DNA from: Tridacna crocea
Taxonomy: Eukaryota > Mollusca > Bivalvia > Cardiida > Cardiidae
DNA: 64,000 nucleotides
Assembly: GCA_943736015.1 (NCBI GenBank)
Contig: OX031058.1
Location: forward strand, 4,355,001 to 4,419,000
Direction: 5' to 3'
A program made the position numbers and the translations under genes. Below are positions 9,761 to 19,284 of this stretch, piece after piece. The notes beneath the pieces were generated by a model. It did no database searches. It saw only the letters and a program-made list of their open reading frames with translations, and was not told the origin of the DNA. Within the stretch, counting starts at the first letter, position 1, and each line of letters starts with the position of its first letter.

Positions 9761-10189
9761 CATCCCTTGTTTTCCTCTAGAGTGTAACCTCTCTGACATT
9801 ACCAAACGATTCTAGTCTTTCGGTACACAACCTTAATTTAATAATATTTTATTCACAATCAAATAATAATTACAATATAATGAGGCATGCAAAATCAAAT
9901 GTGTGAAATGGATTAGAACGAAAGCTGAAAGCTTATTAAGTTCTTCTCCAATAGAATTCAAATCCAGAGCCCCGTCTTTAAAGTTTTACAATCTAATCTT
10001 GATTGACTTACATATTACAAATTGTGAAAATGACTTTAGAATATGATAGACTAATAAAAAAACAGTAAGAAAGATGAATAGTATACATTGGAACGAACAA
10101 ATGAAAATATATTAATAGGGTATAGAAGATGTGGACATAAGGGGTATGAGAAAAAAAAGAAAGGAAATAGCACTCATGCAATGTATGAA

Positions 10190-10444
10190 ATAATTGCGAT
10201 TATAATAAAAAAACGTTTGCTATCTTTGACAAACTTGTGTACTTCGTCGAAAATTGATATATTATCCTGTAATGAAAGATTATTATCGCCAAATAATAAA
10301 ACTGCAAGTGTCACGGTTCTAGTTAGTTTGATAACTCTATTCATAAGTCTGTGTCTAATTTGTTGATATAAAACACATTCAAAATAATAATGTTGACCGC
10401 TTTCAATATGACCACAATCACACAGAGGAGAAGTTACAATATCT
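10190..10444 (-). pseudogene. Retrotransposon C-terminal Cys/His tail
   Basis: On the minus strand this encodes SPLCDCGHIES, then HYYFECVLYQQIRH, the pattern C-x-C-G then H-x3-F-x-C found at the C-terminus of many CR1/L2/Jockey-type reverse transcriptases. Its frame is the direct continuation of the segment at 10674-11249 once the 229-bp family A copy plus its TTAA duplication is discounted. Frame continues to roughly 10190 before AT-rich 3' sequence. Confidence 0.8.
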
Positions 10445-10673
10445 TTAACCCATTACCACACAATCCCTACTTTTGACGCCCCTTAGAAAGAAGCCTTTTG
10501 AAAACAATGTTGGAAAAGGAGAAAATGCTGGTAACCAGCATTTTCTCCTTTTCCCACAGTGTTTTCTACCCTTCCCAAACCAAATTTTAATTTTTCGGTT
10601 ACCTTTATTTTGTCGTCTGCAAATGCTTTCGATTTGGACCAGTCTAAAATTTTGTCGTTTGGTAATGAGTTAA
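10445..10673 (+). mobile_element. Family A TTAA-type MITE inside retrotransposon
   Basis: 229 bp, TTAACCCATTACC to GGTAATGAGTTAA. The TTAA at 10445-10448 and the one at 10670-10673 collapse to a single TTAA that keeps the retrotransposon reading frame (…HHLFL then KDIVTSP…), direct evidence for a TTAA target-site duplication. The hairpin has one decayed arm (AACAATGTTGG against CCCACAGTGTT). Confidence 0.92.
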
Positions 10674-11249
10674 GAAACAAATGATGATTTAGAGAGCTAC
10701 AATTATTGCGTATCCTTGTATGTAATTCCTGGATTTTTCTGTCACCGTGGAAGTAAAGTCTGTTTGAAATTGGCTTATTTTGGTTAATTCTTGATTTCAG
10801 GATATTTAGAGAATCAGAGGTTCTAATTTCGAGCAACAATTCATTCCATTCGCGAATTGAAGATGGCAGGAAAGAGTTTCCATATGAACTAGTTTTAAAA
10901 GCAATACTATGTATATTATAGGAGTTTCTCAAATTATGTGACATTGTACTCCCTATCGTTGGAGGCACAAGTTCACACAAATAATTTGGCACTAGGCCAT
11001 GTTGCATTTTGTAAAATAGAATAATTCGATGTTTAAATCTCCTTTCCGCCAAAGTTTCCCAACCACATTCTTTTTTAAGATCTGCTATAGATACGAATCT
11101 GCTCCAACCGGTTGTTACTCGCACAGCTTCGTTTTGAATCTTATCTAACCTGTCCATTTGATATTGAGGAAAGTTACACCAAATCACGTCGCCATATTCT
11201 AAAATTGGTCTTATAAATGAAAAATAAATAATTTGCAGAGCTTTCCTAT
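10674..11249 (-). pseudogene. Retrotransposon RT, thumb and C-terminal region
   Basis: Minus-strand frame with LEYGDVIWCN, LDKIQNEAVRVTTG, the SREWNELP-like IREWNELLLEIRT and HTRIRNNCSSLNHHLF, which are typical of the region after the polymerase core in CR1/L2/Jockey-group elements. It is open throughout and cut by family F at its N-terminal side and family A at its C-terminal side. Confidence 0.88.
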
Positions 11250-11253
11250 TTAA

Positions 11254-11782
11254 AGGTGGCCCTTCAGATTTTGGGACAAAATTTCCAAAAAATACAAAAA
11301 AAAAAATCATCCTTGTACTCCCATAGCCTTATAATTTTCATTTGTTAAACCCAAGTAGTCGAAAAGCATCCGACAGCTAGATAAATTAGAGATTTACTAC
11401 ACTGAAGGAAAACACGGTCTATTTTTACATGAGCAACTCGCTCATTTACATACCGGAAATATACAGACGAAGCTTCAAACATAGCATCTGAAGTTCTAGA
11501 CATTATGGAAAATAATTAAATGTTTGTTATGTTATGTAATTTAATAGTCATAAGTCACGGGCAAATCACTTAACATTCCCACAATGCTTTTTTGATTTTG
11601 GCGGGAAATCTGAAAAAAGCTTAAGAAGCTACGTAGCCTTTTAAGGGAATACCACCAAAAACATTTTTTTTTGTAATTTTATGATTCTTAATTACTGATG
11701 ATTTGTATAGTTTTTTCATATGAATTTCAGTGACATATATATTTTTTAATTTGGTGTGATGTGAAAATTCTAACTCCCACCT
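11254..11782 (+). mobile_element. Family F TTAA element inside retrotransposon
   Basis: 529 bp, beginning AGGTGGCCCTTCAG and ending CTCCCACCT, flanked by TTAA on both sides (11250-11253, 11783-11786). Removing it with one TTAA reconnects the reverse-transcriptase frame (KFT then LNRKAL). Other copies: 31422-31964 and 62151-62678. Internal landmarks: AGCCTTATAATTTTCATT, GAGATTTACTAC, CTACGTAGCCTTTTAAGGG. No transposase; it is a non-autonomous TTAA user (piggyBac- or Kolobok-type is an inference). Confidence 0.85.
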
Positions 11783-12254
11783 TTAAAGTAAATTTTAGGC
11801 GGCGCATTATTTGTGTTCGTTTTCATGCTTTTGCAGTGATTTGGTCGATATGATTACCCCATGAACCATCATCAGTTAGTATGATTCCCAAGTGTTTATG
11901 AAATTGAACGTTAGGAATTTCAGTATTGAACATATTAAGTAGATCAGGATGGGACGGTTTGTTTCTTTTGCGCGAAAAGATAAGAGATTCAGATTTCCGC
12001 GGATTAAATGAGACAAGCCATCTATTGGCCAAAAGTGAAATTTTATCAATATCTGACTGAAGTAAATTCCCAGTAGTGTTGGGATTATTAACTAATAGTG
12101 GTAAGCATGTGTCATCTGCAAACAGATTTATGTTAGATCCAATATCTTTAACGATGTCGTTGATATACACCAAGAACAGTAGCGGTCCTAAAATAGATCC
12201 TTGAGGGGCACCAGCTCGAACACAAACTAAATTAGAAGAACCTCCTGTGAATAT
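11783..12254 (-). pseudogene. Retrotransposon RT, motifs B and C
   Basis: Contains RAGAPQGSILGPLLFLVYIN (motif B region) and FADDT (motif C, catalytic Asp pair at 12111-12122), then the SINPRKSE-like SFNPRKSESLIFS and a HLGIILTDDGSW block. A TGA at 11823-11825 stands where the family normally has Trp (between ITAKA and KRT). Bounded on the N-terminal side by the SINE and on the other by family F. Confidence 0.9.
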
Positions 12255-12458
12255 TGTTACGGGAGACCACTCCTTCCTGCATGGCATTCTCCCGATTTAA
12301 ATACAATACCTGGCTATTGCGTCAGGGAGATATCTCTTTGGCTCAGTGGTTATGGTATTGGCCTTGCGTCCGGGAGTTCGGGGTTCGAATCCCGCTCGAT
12401 ACCTTATTTCTGCCATGCATTTATTCATTTGTTTCTTTGTTACGGACTTTGTTCGTAA
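12255..12458 (+). mobile_element. SINE1 (tRNA-derived) inserted in RT
   Basis: Starts GTTACGGGAGACCAC, ends TTTGTTCGTAA. The internal A box TGGCTCAGTGGTTATGG (12340-12356) and B box GGTTCGAATCC (12382-12392) mark an RNA polymerase III promoter of tRNA origin. GAATAT occurs at 12249-12254 and again at 12459-12464, a short target duplication, and removal restores the RT frame (QRV then IFTGG). No poly(A) tail is evident. Transcribed opposite to the host retrotransposon. Confidence 0.88.
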
Positions 12459-13571
12459 GAATATGACCCTTTGGTATCTGTCTGAGAGATAGTTTTTAAA
12501 CCACGTCAATAGTGGACCCTGTATCCCAGCATTTTTCATCTTAAATATTAAACCTTTATGCCAAACCTTGTCAAAAGCCTTACTGGTGTCAAAGAATACA
12601 ACCCGAATTCCAAGACCCTCATCTAGAGCTTTACAAATACGATTATACAGAAAAGTCACTTGATTTACTGTAGAATCTCCTGGTACGAACCCAGACTGAC
12701 AAGGTGTAAAGAATTCAGTTTCAATCAGGTGATTTAAAACGTGCTTAAATATAATTCGCTCAAACACTTTTTCGATTCCATCCAGCAAAGAAACCGGTCT
12801 GTAGTTAGAGGGAAGAGATGTATCCCAAGATTTAGAAATCGGACACACATTTGATATTTTCCAAGACATAGGTACTGAACACGACATAAATGACTGATTA
12901 AATAGACTACAAAGAATAGGGGCAAGCTGACCAGCCGCTTCTGTGAGTACCCTGTTGTTTATACCATCCGGCCCAGAAGCTTTGCCTTGTTTTAATGTTT
13001 TTAGAATACCATAAACTTCATATTGCATTATAGGTATAGACGACAAAGGAATTCCATTAAAATCTGCATTGTCGATAGGGATATTATGAGAAGAATCGTC
13101 AATCGATGATTGCTTTGCAAAAAAGGTGTGAAGAACAGTGGCTTTGTCAACATCGTCAACAGCCAAATTGTCAATATCAATATCATAAAGAAGAGGAATA
13201 CCAGATTTCGATGTTTGCACAATAAATGTTTTAAGAGTTATACACCAATCTCTTGAAGAAAGGTAATTGGATTTAAGTTTAAGGGAAAGGCATTCATAAA
13301 TGGCTTGCTTTTCTTGACGAATTAAGGATACTACGTCATTCCTTAATTTTCTGAATTTTTGCCAGACGTGTGGATTATTTGATCTTTTGGCTTTTCGGTA
13401 TTGTCTTTTTCTTTGCCTTACTTTTCGTTTGATGCAAGAATTCATCCAGTTAGGTTCTTGTGCTTTAATTGTAACATTTCTATTGGGTATACATAACTTA
13501 GCTGTTTCAGTTATGAGTTCAGTCACATTATCAGCAGATTTGTCAACACTTTCATCTTTAACATTGTTCCA
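12459..13571 (-). pseudogene. Retrotransposon linker and RT motifs 1-A
   Basis: The frame carries a basic stretch (KRKVRQRKRQYRKAKRS), then GKASGPDGINNRVL, NYRPVSLLDGIEKVFE, CQSGFVPGDSTVNQV and FFDTSKAFDKVWH (motif A, first catalytic Asp), ending LTWFKNYLSDRYQRV. The order and spacing match CR1/L2/Jockey-group reverse transcriptases. It is in frame with the endonuclease across the TAG at 13572-13574 and is open up to the SINE. Confidence 0.92.
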
Positions 13572-14110
13572 CTAAGTTTCTGATAGAAAATGTATAAGTC
13601 GATTGTAGCTACAGAGATCGTATTTCCAAATTATGCGCTTAAAACTCCTGTGTTTTGAATTAAGAAAATTAAACACTCCATAAATCGGACAGTGATAGCG
13701 AATATTTTGGTCCATACAAGGTTCACCTGTACCAGTTGTAAGAATCAAATTTTTAATACTTACAAAAAGAAGATCAATTGTAGATGCCGAATTTTCAGTG
13801 AAATGCGTATGCTCATCAATGTATTGGGTTAGATCAAACTGACTACAAATATACTCAATTTTACGCGACTGTGTATAGTTACAGATGTTTAGATTAAAAT
13901 CACCTGTTACAATTAAATCTGAAATGTTAGTGTCTCTAGCTAAAGCAATAGAGTCTTCGATTAATGAAGAATCTGCATTTGGTGGCCTGTAAAAAACTCC
14001 GTACAATATATTTCTGTTATTTATTAATTTAATCTGAACCCAGATACATTCAAGAGGATGAAGTTCCAAATCAAGCCGTCTGGAATAGGATAGTGAATCT
14101 TTTATATATA
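13572..14110 (-). pseudogene. Retrotransposon AP endonuclease, C-terminal two-thirds
   Basis: Encodes GVFYRPPNAD, VTGDFNLN (catalytic Asp and Asn), STIDLLFVS and YHCPIYGVF. These follow the exonuclease-endonuclease-phosphatase fold that nicks DNA for target-primed reverse transcription. The last block normally reads S-D-H; here it is R-Y-H, so the Asp next to the catalytic His is Tyr. Ends at the TAG at 13572-13574. Confidence 0.9.
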
Positions 14111-14497
14111 TACTAATACACCACCGTATCGGCTGTGAACTCTATCCTTTCGTTCAGGCGAGCTAAATGACGGCAAAAGCAGATCACTGTCGTGTACCTC
14201 ATTATGTAACCAAGTTTCGCTGAATGAAATGATGTTAAAATAAGAGAATTCAGAGATCTATGTATCAACCTTATGTTCAATACTTTGAACATTATAGTAA
14301 ACCGTGGACAAATAGTTTGGAAGGTTTAGGAAACTATAAATATCACTTGAACAGAAGGATCTTGTCGATGATACTGAGGACGTAGGCCCTGGGTTAGGTT
14401 GTATATCTCCCGATAACGTCAAGGAAACAGTGATGATCCATAAAAGACAAACAAGGTACGAACCAGCAATAAAAAAAAAAAAAATCAATAATATCAT
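14111..14497 (-). pseudogene. Retrotransposon N-terminus: leader, 2A-like, endonuclease start
   Basis: ATG at 14495-14497. Residues 2-28 are strongly hydrophobic, followed directly by GDIQPNPGP (residues 30-38). Then a Ser-rich spacer and YNVQSIEHKVD, the usual first block of the endonuclease, a TAG stop (14258-14260), FSETWL (catalytic Glu, codons within 14211-14222) and RYGGVLVYI, after which a gain of TA in a TATATA run shifts the frame. Upstream of the ATG there is no recognisable ORF1 within the next several hundred bases. Confidence 0.85.
14384..14410 (-). other. 2A-like ribosome-skipping motif
   Basis: GDIQPNPGP, against the consensus D-x-E-x-N-P-G-P. N-P-G-P is intact and Glu is replaced by Gln. 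Known family background: 2A-like oligopeptides occur at the N-terminus of several CR1/L2-type non-LTR elements of invertebrates. The hydrophobic leader in front would be compatible with a signal-sequence role. Whether this variant is active is unknown. Confidence 0.75.
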
Positions 14498-14639
14498 CTA
14501 TGTACTTGGCTTACAAGAAGGCGCATATAATTACGAGACCTTACTTTTCCTCTTATTCTTTTTGAATCTATGATTATGCTCAGAATCGAGAAAGCATACA
14601 CCAGATGTGTGCTACATATCAATAAAAATAGAACAGTAC

Positions 14640-14672
14640 AGCCTTAGCTCTTTACCACACGACAAAACATTA
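14640..14672 (-). mobile_element. Family A terminal fragment
   Basis: TTAGCTCTTTACCACACGAC matches the long-arm terminus of family A, and the match fades after AAAACATTA. Confidence 0.5.
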
Positions 14673-14872
14673 ATAGAGACCGCGTGTATCGTTTGGCTAA
14701 TGGTGCCCAAACTGTCGCAATGCCAAAGACCAAGTTCAGTCGGCGGTTATGATATTCTTGCAGCAGATCATTTACACGAAACATCTTATCGGCAGGTTGT
14801 GGTCTCCTTTTCCTTCCCAAAGTCAATCAGCCGAGCCCAGTAGCTCCGGCGGTAATTTTCAGGTCTAGTAAA

Positions 14873-14985
14873 CCAGGGGCTGTATTCGCCAACCATTCCT
14901 GAGAATATTCTTAGTCTTATGCTACAAGGTTTTGTACATTTGTATGTAACACAACTTCTTATTGGCTAAACCATATGGTGAGTCA
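14873..14985 (+). repeat. Family E palindrome, left half
   Basis: GGGGCTGTATTCGCCAACC through TATTGGCTAAACCATATGGT matches the left arm and centre of family E (see 58323-58520); the right arm is missing. Confidence 0.7.
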
Positions 14986-15083
14986 AGAAGGATTATGTGT
15001 GACTTTAATATGTATAAAGGATATTTTTGAGTGATAAAAACAAGGAAAAATCCAGAGGTCGCACGAGGAGAGTTAGATTGCTC

Positions 15084-15186
15084 GCAACAAACGAAAAGGG
15101 GCATTCGAACATTTGCGTAAAGTGCCCTCTCGGATCCGAGACCACGCTTTACGCAAATGTCCAAATGCCCCTTTTCGCGTGTTGCA
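15084..15186. repeat. Hairpin, about 100 bp
   Basis: GCAACAAACGAAAAGGGGCA and ATTTGCGTAAAG on the left pair with CTTTACGCAAAT and TGCCCCTTTTCGCGTGTTGC on the right, around a CGGATCCG centre at 15131-15138. No second copy noticed apart from a short GCCCC-GTTCGCGTGTTG echo at 36583. Confidence 0.75.
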
Positions 15187-15829
15187 GGCCAAATACTTGT
15201 GAGTAAAATTTATTTCCGATAACTAACTATCGGATTTGCTCCGCGGTGTACGTCGACGTTTTTCATTGTTAAGAACGGGAAATCGTTGTATTGTTATTGT
15301 TTGTGCTTGTTTGAGTGATCACCGAGTTGCATGCAATTCTCTGTTCAATGATTAATGTCCCTGCTTGTTATTCCAACAGGCAATGTTCAATTTAACCTCG
15401 TGTCGAGTTAAATAACGATTTATCGGCAATAATACGGTAATGATACCCAATACCTCGTGCTGTTTCCAGTCTCTGATTGGTTCGGCACCATACGCGTGTT
15501 TCAACACGTGAGAACCAGTGGAGTAAGGCATGAGCCTCACCTCATCAGCGCACGAAAACGAGTTTAAATTTTAATTCCTAATGTACTTTTACTTTGCATT
15601 ATTGCAAAGGCACCAGTTGCTTAACGCAAACGACTGCCACTTTCCTCGACATTTTCCATATTCAAAAATGTCATCTTTATGTTTTTTTTTTAAATATTTC
15701 AATTCTGTACTTCTTGTACTATGCAGTTATAGTGGTAAATCCGAAGTTTCGAATAGTTTAATATACAACGACAGTGAAACAAGCTTTAACAACTAAAAGT
15801 TATCACTTTCGATGATTTCTCCCTAGAAA
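15187..15829. other. No feature recognised
   Basis: Neither strand shows a convincing exon. A slightly GC-richer patch at 15440-15545 has no recognisable product. Confidence 0.4.
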
Positions 15830-16037
15830 CCTCAACTATTTACCAGACACAACATTTTAGACTTTTCCAAATTGAAAGCCATTGCAGACGACACAATAAA
15901 TGTGACTTTAGAAGAGTAAAAAACATGTTTTTTAATGATGGAAAAGGAGAAAATGCTGGTTCTCCCTTTCCGATAATGTTTTCAGAAGTCTTCTTCCTCC
16001 TGGTCGTAAAAATTAGGGGTATTTGGTAAAGGGCCTA
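15830..16037 (-). mobile_element. Family A MITE, degraded
   Basis: ACTATTTACCAGACACAACA … GGTAAAGGGCCTAA, with the hairpin's right arm shortened (GGAAAAGGAGAAAATGCTGG then only CTCCCTTTCC). Confidence 0.7.
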
Positions 16038-16369
16038 ACGAGTACTCGAGTGACGTGTTACGTGAAGGCAGTTCCAAAGATTGACTCCGATCATTGTGGG
16101 AGTGTATAGCATCCAAAACCGTTGACCTGAGAGGTCAACACTATATCCCCGTCACTTCTGTCTACAACATTTGGCAGTGTTATCGATCGTCTGTGATACC
16201 TCTTCATAATTTACGTATAGCAAACAAACGTTACAACTCACATAAAGAAGAAAACATTAGAGTAAAATGAGAACATGTTTTTTAACAAAAATGCCGGTGG
16301 AAAAAGGAGCAATTTGTTGATAGAAATATTGTTTCCTCCTGTAGCTAATTTTTGTGAAGGAGTCAACAG

Positions 16370-16445
16370 CAGGTGTTTCTGTAGAAGCCGTGGCAACCAG
16401 CATTTCTCCTTTTCTTACAATATTTTCTACTCTTAAAGGGATGGA
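16370..16445 (+). mobile_element. Family A remnant
   Basis: GGCAACCAGCATTTCTCC TTTT and ACAATATTTTCTACTCTTA match the right hairpin arm and start of the long arm only. A second weak piece lies at 16295-16340. Confidence 0.45.
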
Positions 16446-17012
16446 GTCAACCATTAAAGCAAAGTGAATTTGTCACCGACAAATGCTTCGAATATGTGAA
16501 TACTTTTTCCAGTGGTAAAGTAAAGTATTGGTGTCATATAGCTTTTTTTTTTAACACGATAGTTATTACAGGCATATTTGATATTCTTTGAAATCGCATT
16601 TTTCCTGTAATTTTTGCATCTTCTTGGATCCTGATTGTGTTAGATATGCTAAAGCTGTGGATTCGTATTATATATACGTGTGTATACACTTTTTTAAGCC
16701 AAAGTTTTGCCATTTTTACCTCGATGCCGTTGACGTCATGTGACGTTGATGTCTGTAGCCTTAAATGATACACATGTTTCTTGATAAAGGTTTGAAATAA
16801 CCAAAACTGGTTGGGACTGAAGTATTTCTTTTTCAAAATGATACTTGGAGTTTGATCTCTTTTTTTCATTTATTCTAGTAGCCGTGGTAACCTTTTCTCT
16901 GAAAGCCAAATAGATTCGACTAATAATCGACCCCTGACAGTAAATTTGAGCCATGCTTAAGCAAAAGGAGTTACTGCATCTCCATTAGGCTTGATTCATT
17001 GATTAGCTGTAT

Positions 17013-17136
17013 GATGTTTAACGCCGTTTTCAAAATTATTTCAGTTATGCCGCGGTGGCTAGTGCACATATCCATGCTTTCCCTGAGTCTCTCTTTACCC
17101 TACACAGTGTCTTTCCAGGCCATTGGCTGCTTTCCC
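17013..17136 (-). mobile_element. SINE3, 3' part
   Basis: Minus-strand copy of the body and tail seen at 1451-1735 (AACGCCGTTTTCAAAATTAT, GCCGCGGTGGCTAGTGCA, CCATTGGCTGCTTTCCCACA). The tRNA head is missing; family A sequence begins where the head would be. Confidence 0.6.
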
Positions 17137-17310
17137 ACACCACCAAAAGTGACTCAAAAATTAAAGCTTGTTCTTGGAAGGCTGGAAAACATTGTGGGAA
17201 AAGGAGAAAATGCTGGTTACCAGCATTTTCTCCTTTTCCCACGATGTTTTCAAAAGTCTTCTTTTTCAGGGCCGTGAAAACCAGGGATTTCTTGGGAAAG
17301 CATTCAGATG
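17137..17310 (-). mobile_element. Family A MITE, 5' truncated
   Basis: Begins within the long arm (AAAGTGACTCAAAAATTAAA), keeps a full palindrome (17187-17252, ATT state with one mismatch in CCCACGATG) and the short arm up to TTGGGAAAGCATT. Confidence 0.75.
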
Positions 17311-17402
17311 ATTTCTCCATAGTTTAATATCAGGTGACAGACGGTGTATTCTTCTACGCCGTCCGCAAGACCTGTTCAGATTTTTGTTTTCCATTTGCTG
17401 TT

Positions 17403-17684
17403 TCAAAAAAAAAAAGAGTTACCGGGTAGGTATCCTGTTACATGATAGGGACGCACCAGCAAACCATTAGCGGTTTCGACTTTATAACCGTTGCAACAAA
17501 TGACGCCATTAGTACTGGAACCACTCACTAACAGGTCTTTTAATAACCCAGCAGGGGTTGACTCGTTGTTTTGGCCTATAACCGCTCGTAATACCCCTGT
17601 CACACCAAACTCGTTCATACTTCGTTCCGAAAACTGTTGCCAAACGGACTTAAACTGTGTTGGATGTAGAGGACGTTTTAGCAA
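17403..17684 (-). other. Unassigned open frame (93 codons)
   Basis: Open on the minus strand and somewhat less AT-rich than its surroundings, but I recognise no domain. No good splice context was established. It may be chance or a decayed repeat. Confidence 0.15.
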
Positions 17685-17984
17685 CCGTTCACGATCTGTT
17701 TACGAATTTTATGGATGGGTTAGGACGGGAAGGTGCTCCATAACTTTGCGCCTGCTAAACATTTTTGCCGTCCAACCCGTCCTGTAATTAGACTGAGTGA
17801 TAACGTACTGGGAACGAGATGAACATACTATAAAGAGCAATGACCTGGTCACCCTTCCAGGCACTAACCTAATGCACGTTGCTTAACTATCAGGGAGAGA
17901 AATACACCAAACTGCATCGCTGTAAAAGCTAGCTCAACAGCAAGGCATGTTTCGGGCATGAAGTTGGCATTGCTTTTGCATTGT

Positions 17985-18180
17985 ATACCGACCGAAATTA
18001 CACGTCCTACCCGGACGGCAATCCATATCACGATTTTATTGACCGGGGTAAAACTTTTTTGAAACAGGTTTGGTGAAACATGGGCTTCAGATATTATAAG
18101 GTCAAAATTACACGCTCTACCCCCAACCGCAACACGTTTTTCGTTTATGTCAGGACAGGGTAAAACATTCACAGATCTAC
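17985..18180. repeat. Two-unit direct repeat, period about 118 bp
   Basis: GAAATTACACGTCCTACCC … GACCGGGGTAAAAC at 17994-18052 recurs as AAAATTACACGCTCTACCC … GACAGGGTAAAAC at 18111-18164. A minus-strand frame spans both units but has no recognisable product. Confidence 0.5.
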
Positions 18181-18286
18181 GCAGTTTGGTTTGACGGGGA
18201 CTTAACTCAGGTTGATGCCCAAGTGTTTTCAACCACTTATTTTATGATTCAAACCTTAAAGCTCAGGGCTCTGAAAACATTTGCTA

Positions 18287-18498
18287 TAGTCGATTACCAC
18301 ACAAACCCTGACTTTTAACAACACTAAAAAGGGATGCTTTTGAAAACTTTGTAGGAAAAGGAGAAAATGCTCCTTTTCCAACAACGTTTTCTAGCCTTCC
18401 AAAAACAAATTTCAATTTTTGAGACACGTGTAATTTGTTGTCTCCAAATGCCTTGGATTTCGACAAGTTTAGATTCTTTATCGTCTGGTAAAAGGTTA
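18287..18498 (+). mobile_element. Family A MITE, hairpin shortened
   Basis: Ends GATTACCACACAAACCCTGA and GTCTGGTAAAAGGTTA. The hairpin has lost its tip: GGAAAAGGAGAAAATGC runs straight into TCCTTTTCC, so GCTGGTAACCAGCATTTTC is deleted. Confidence 0.75.
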
Positions 18499-18899
18499 GG
18501 CATTGACTCCAATGGTATCTAAGTATTATCTAAATAATACGGCAAACAGTTGAACTGATTTACATGAGCAAATATATCCTTTTGCCACATTTTTTTCCAA
18601 CGCGATCTGGTTTCAAGACACATGAAGCCGTCTGTGGGAGGTGTTGAATAAACGTGGAAGTAACTGAAAACTATAATAGTAATGCATTATAAAATTTAAC
18701 GAGCAAGTTTTCACATTTCATTTTTATGTCTTCTGAGATGTGTTATATTGTAAAGTTTAAATATTTTGTATGCATAAATTTCATGCTTTTACCCGTTACA
18801 TGACTGTCCTAGGTGGATTGGGAATAGGTATTATGATGTAAGGTTAAAGGTATTTTGGTATTTTGAGAATAGCTTTTACAGACCATATATGACCCCCGT

Positions 18900-19067
18900 T
18901 AGTCAAAAAGGGACCATCTGGGACCTGCAAAAATTGTCGACCCTGATTAGACTGTGCTGATTGGGCAGACTGACTAGGGTTGACACTTTTCGCCTTTATG
19001 ATAATTCTGTATGAAAAGTGGTCATTCTACCTTACTATACCATCATTCTTGAACTATGACCTTCACT
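18900..19067 (+). mobile_element. Family C palindromic element, truncated
   Basis: GTCAAAAAGGGACCATCTGG, then a decayed hairpin (GTCGACCCTGATTAGACTG … CAGACTGACTAGGGTTGACAC) and TTTTCGCCTTTATGATAATT, as in the copies at 27273 and 42569. It is cut at its right by a family A end fragment. Confidence 0.65.
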
Positions 19068-19121
19068 ATTATTGATCTTAATTTGGACAGGTCCAAAATT
19101 TTGTCGTTTGGTAAAAGGTTA
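19068..19121 (+). mobile_element. Family A terminal fragment
   Basis: TAATTTGGACAGGTCCAAAA and TTTGTCGTTTGGTAAAAGG are the long-arm terminus of family A. Confidence 0.6.
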
Positions 19122-19284
19122 CAGAATGGATCATGGATGTACAGATGCGCAACCTAATTCTAGGATACCCCCTAACTTCCTTGTTGGTATATTACCACAA
19201 TACAGTAATAAGGTCTCTGTCTGCAATACAATAACTGCCGGGTCGACTAGACAACTGATAAGAATAACCACTGCATAGATTTCC

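Larger units (their letters stand above)
9113..9797 (-). mobile_element. Internally deleted mariner-like element
   Basis: The ends are inverted: TGTCGGAGAAGTTACACGCT at 9113 with AAGAAAACAAGGGATGAAA just inside, mirrored by TTTCATCCCTTGTTTTCCTC, GAGTGTAACCTCTCTGACA ending at 9797. Between them, on the minus strand, lies the C-terminal part of a mariner transposase (separate entry). The N-terminal half of the gene is gone. A TA lies just outside each end but the exact terminus is uncertain. Confidence 0.65.
9830..14497 (-). mobile_element. Non-LTR retrotransposon, CR1/L2/Jockey group, broken
   Basis: A single long frame on the minus strand can be followed from about 14497 to about 10190: hydrophobic leader plus 2A-like motif, AP-type endonuclease, reverse transcriptase with motifs A, B and C, then a C-terminal Cys/His segment. 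The 3' untranslated part is AT-rich and probably ends near 9830. Damage visible: an in-frame TAG at 14258-14260, a 2-bp TA gain near 14107-14114, a TAG at 13572-13574, a SINE at 12255-12458, a TGA at 11823-11825, a family F element at 11254-11782 and a family A MITE at 10445-10673. Outside these the frame is well kept, so the copy is fairly young. No separate ORF1 or 5' end is recognised upstream. Exact clade is an inference. Confidence 0.88.

Noticed and set aside
12340-12392. tRNA gene candidates (A and B boxes) in SINE1, SINE2 and SINE3 heads
   Set aside because: The boxes belong to dispersed SINE copies with shared non-tRNA bodies; cloverleaf pairing is poor and two subtypes carry inserts between the boxes.
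17045-17327. Overlapping frames of 90 codons on both strands containing GENAGYQHFLLFPQCF-type words
   Set aside because: Translation of the family A palindrome; the same peptide string appears wherever a copy lies.
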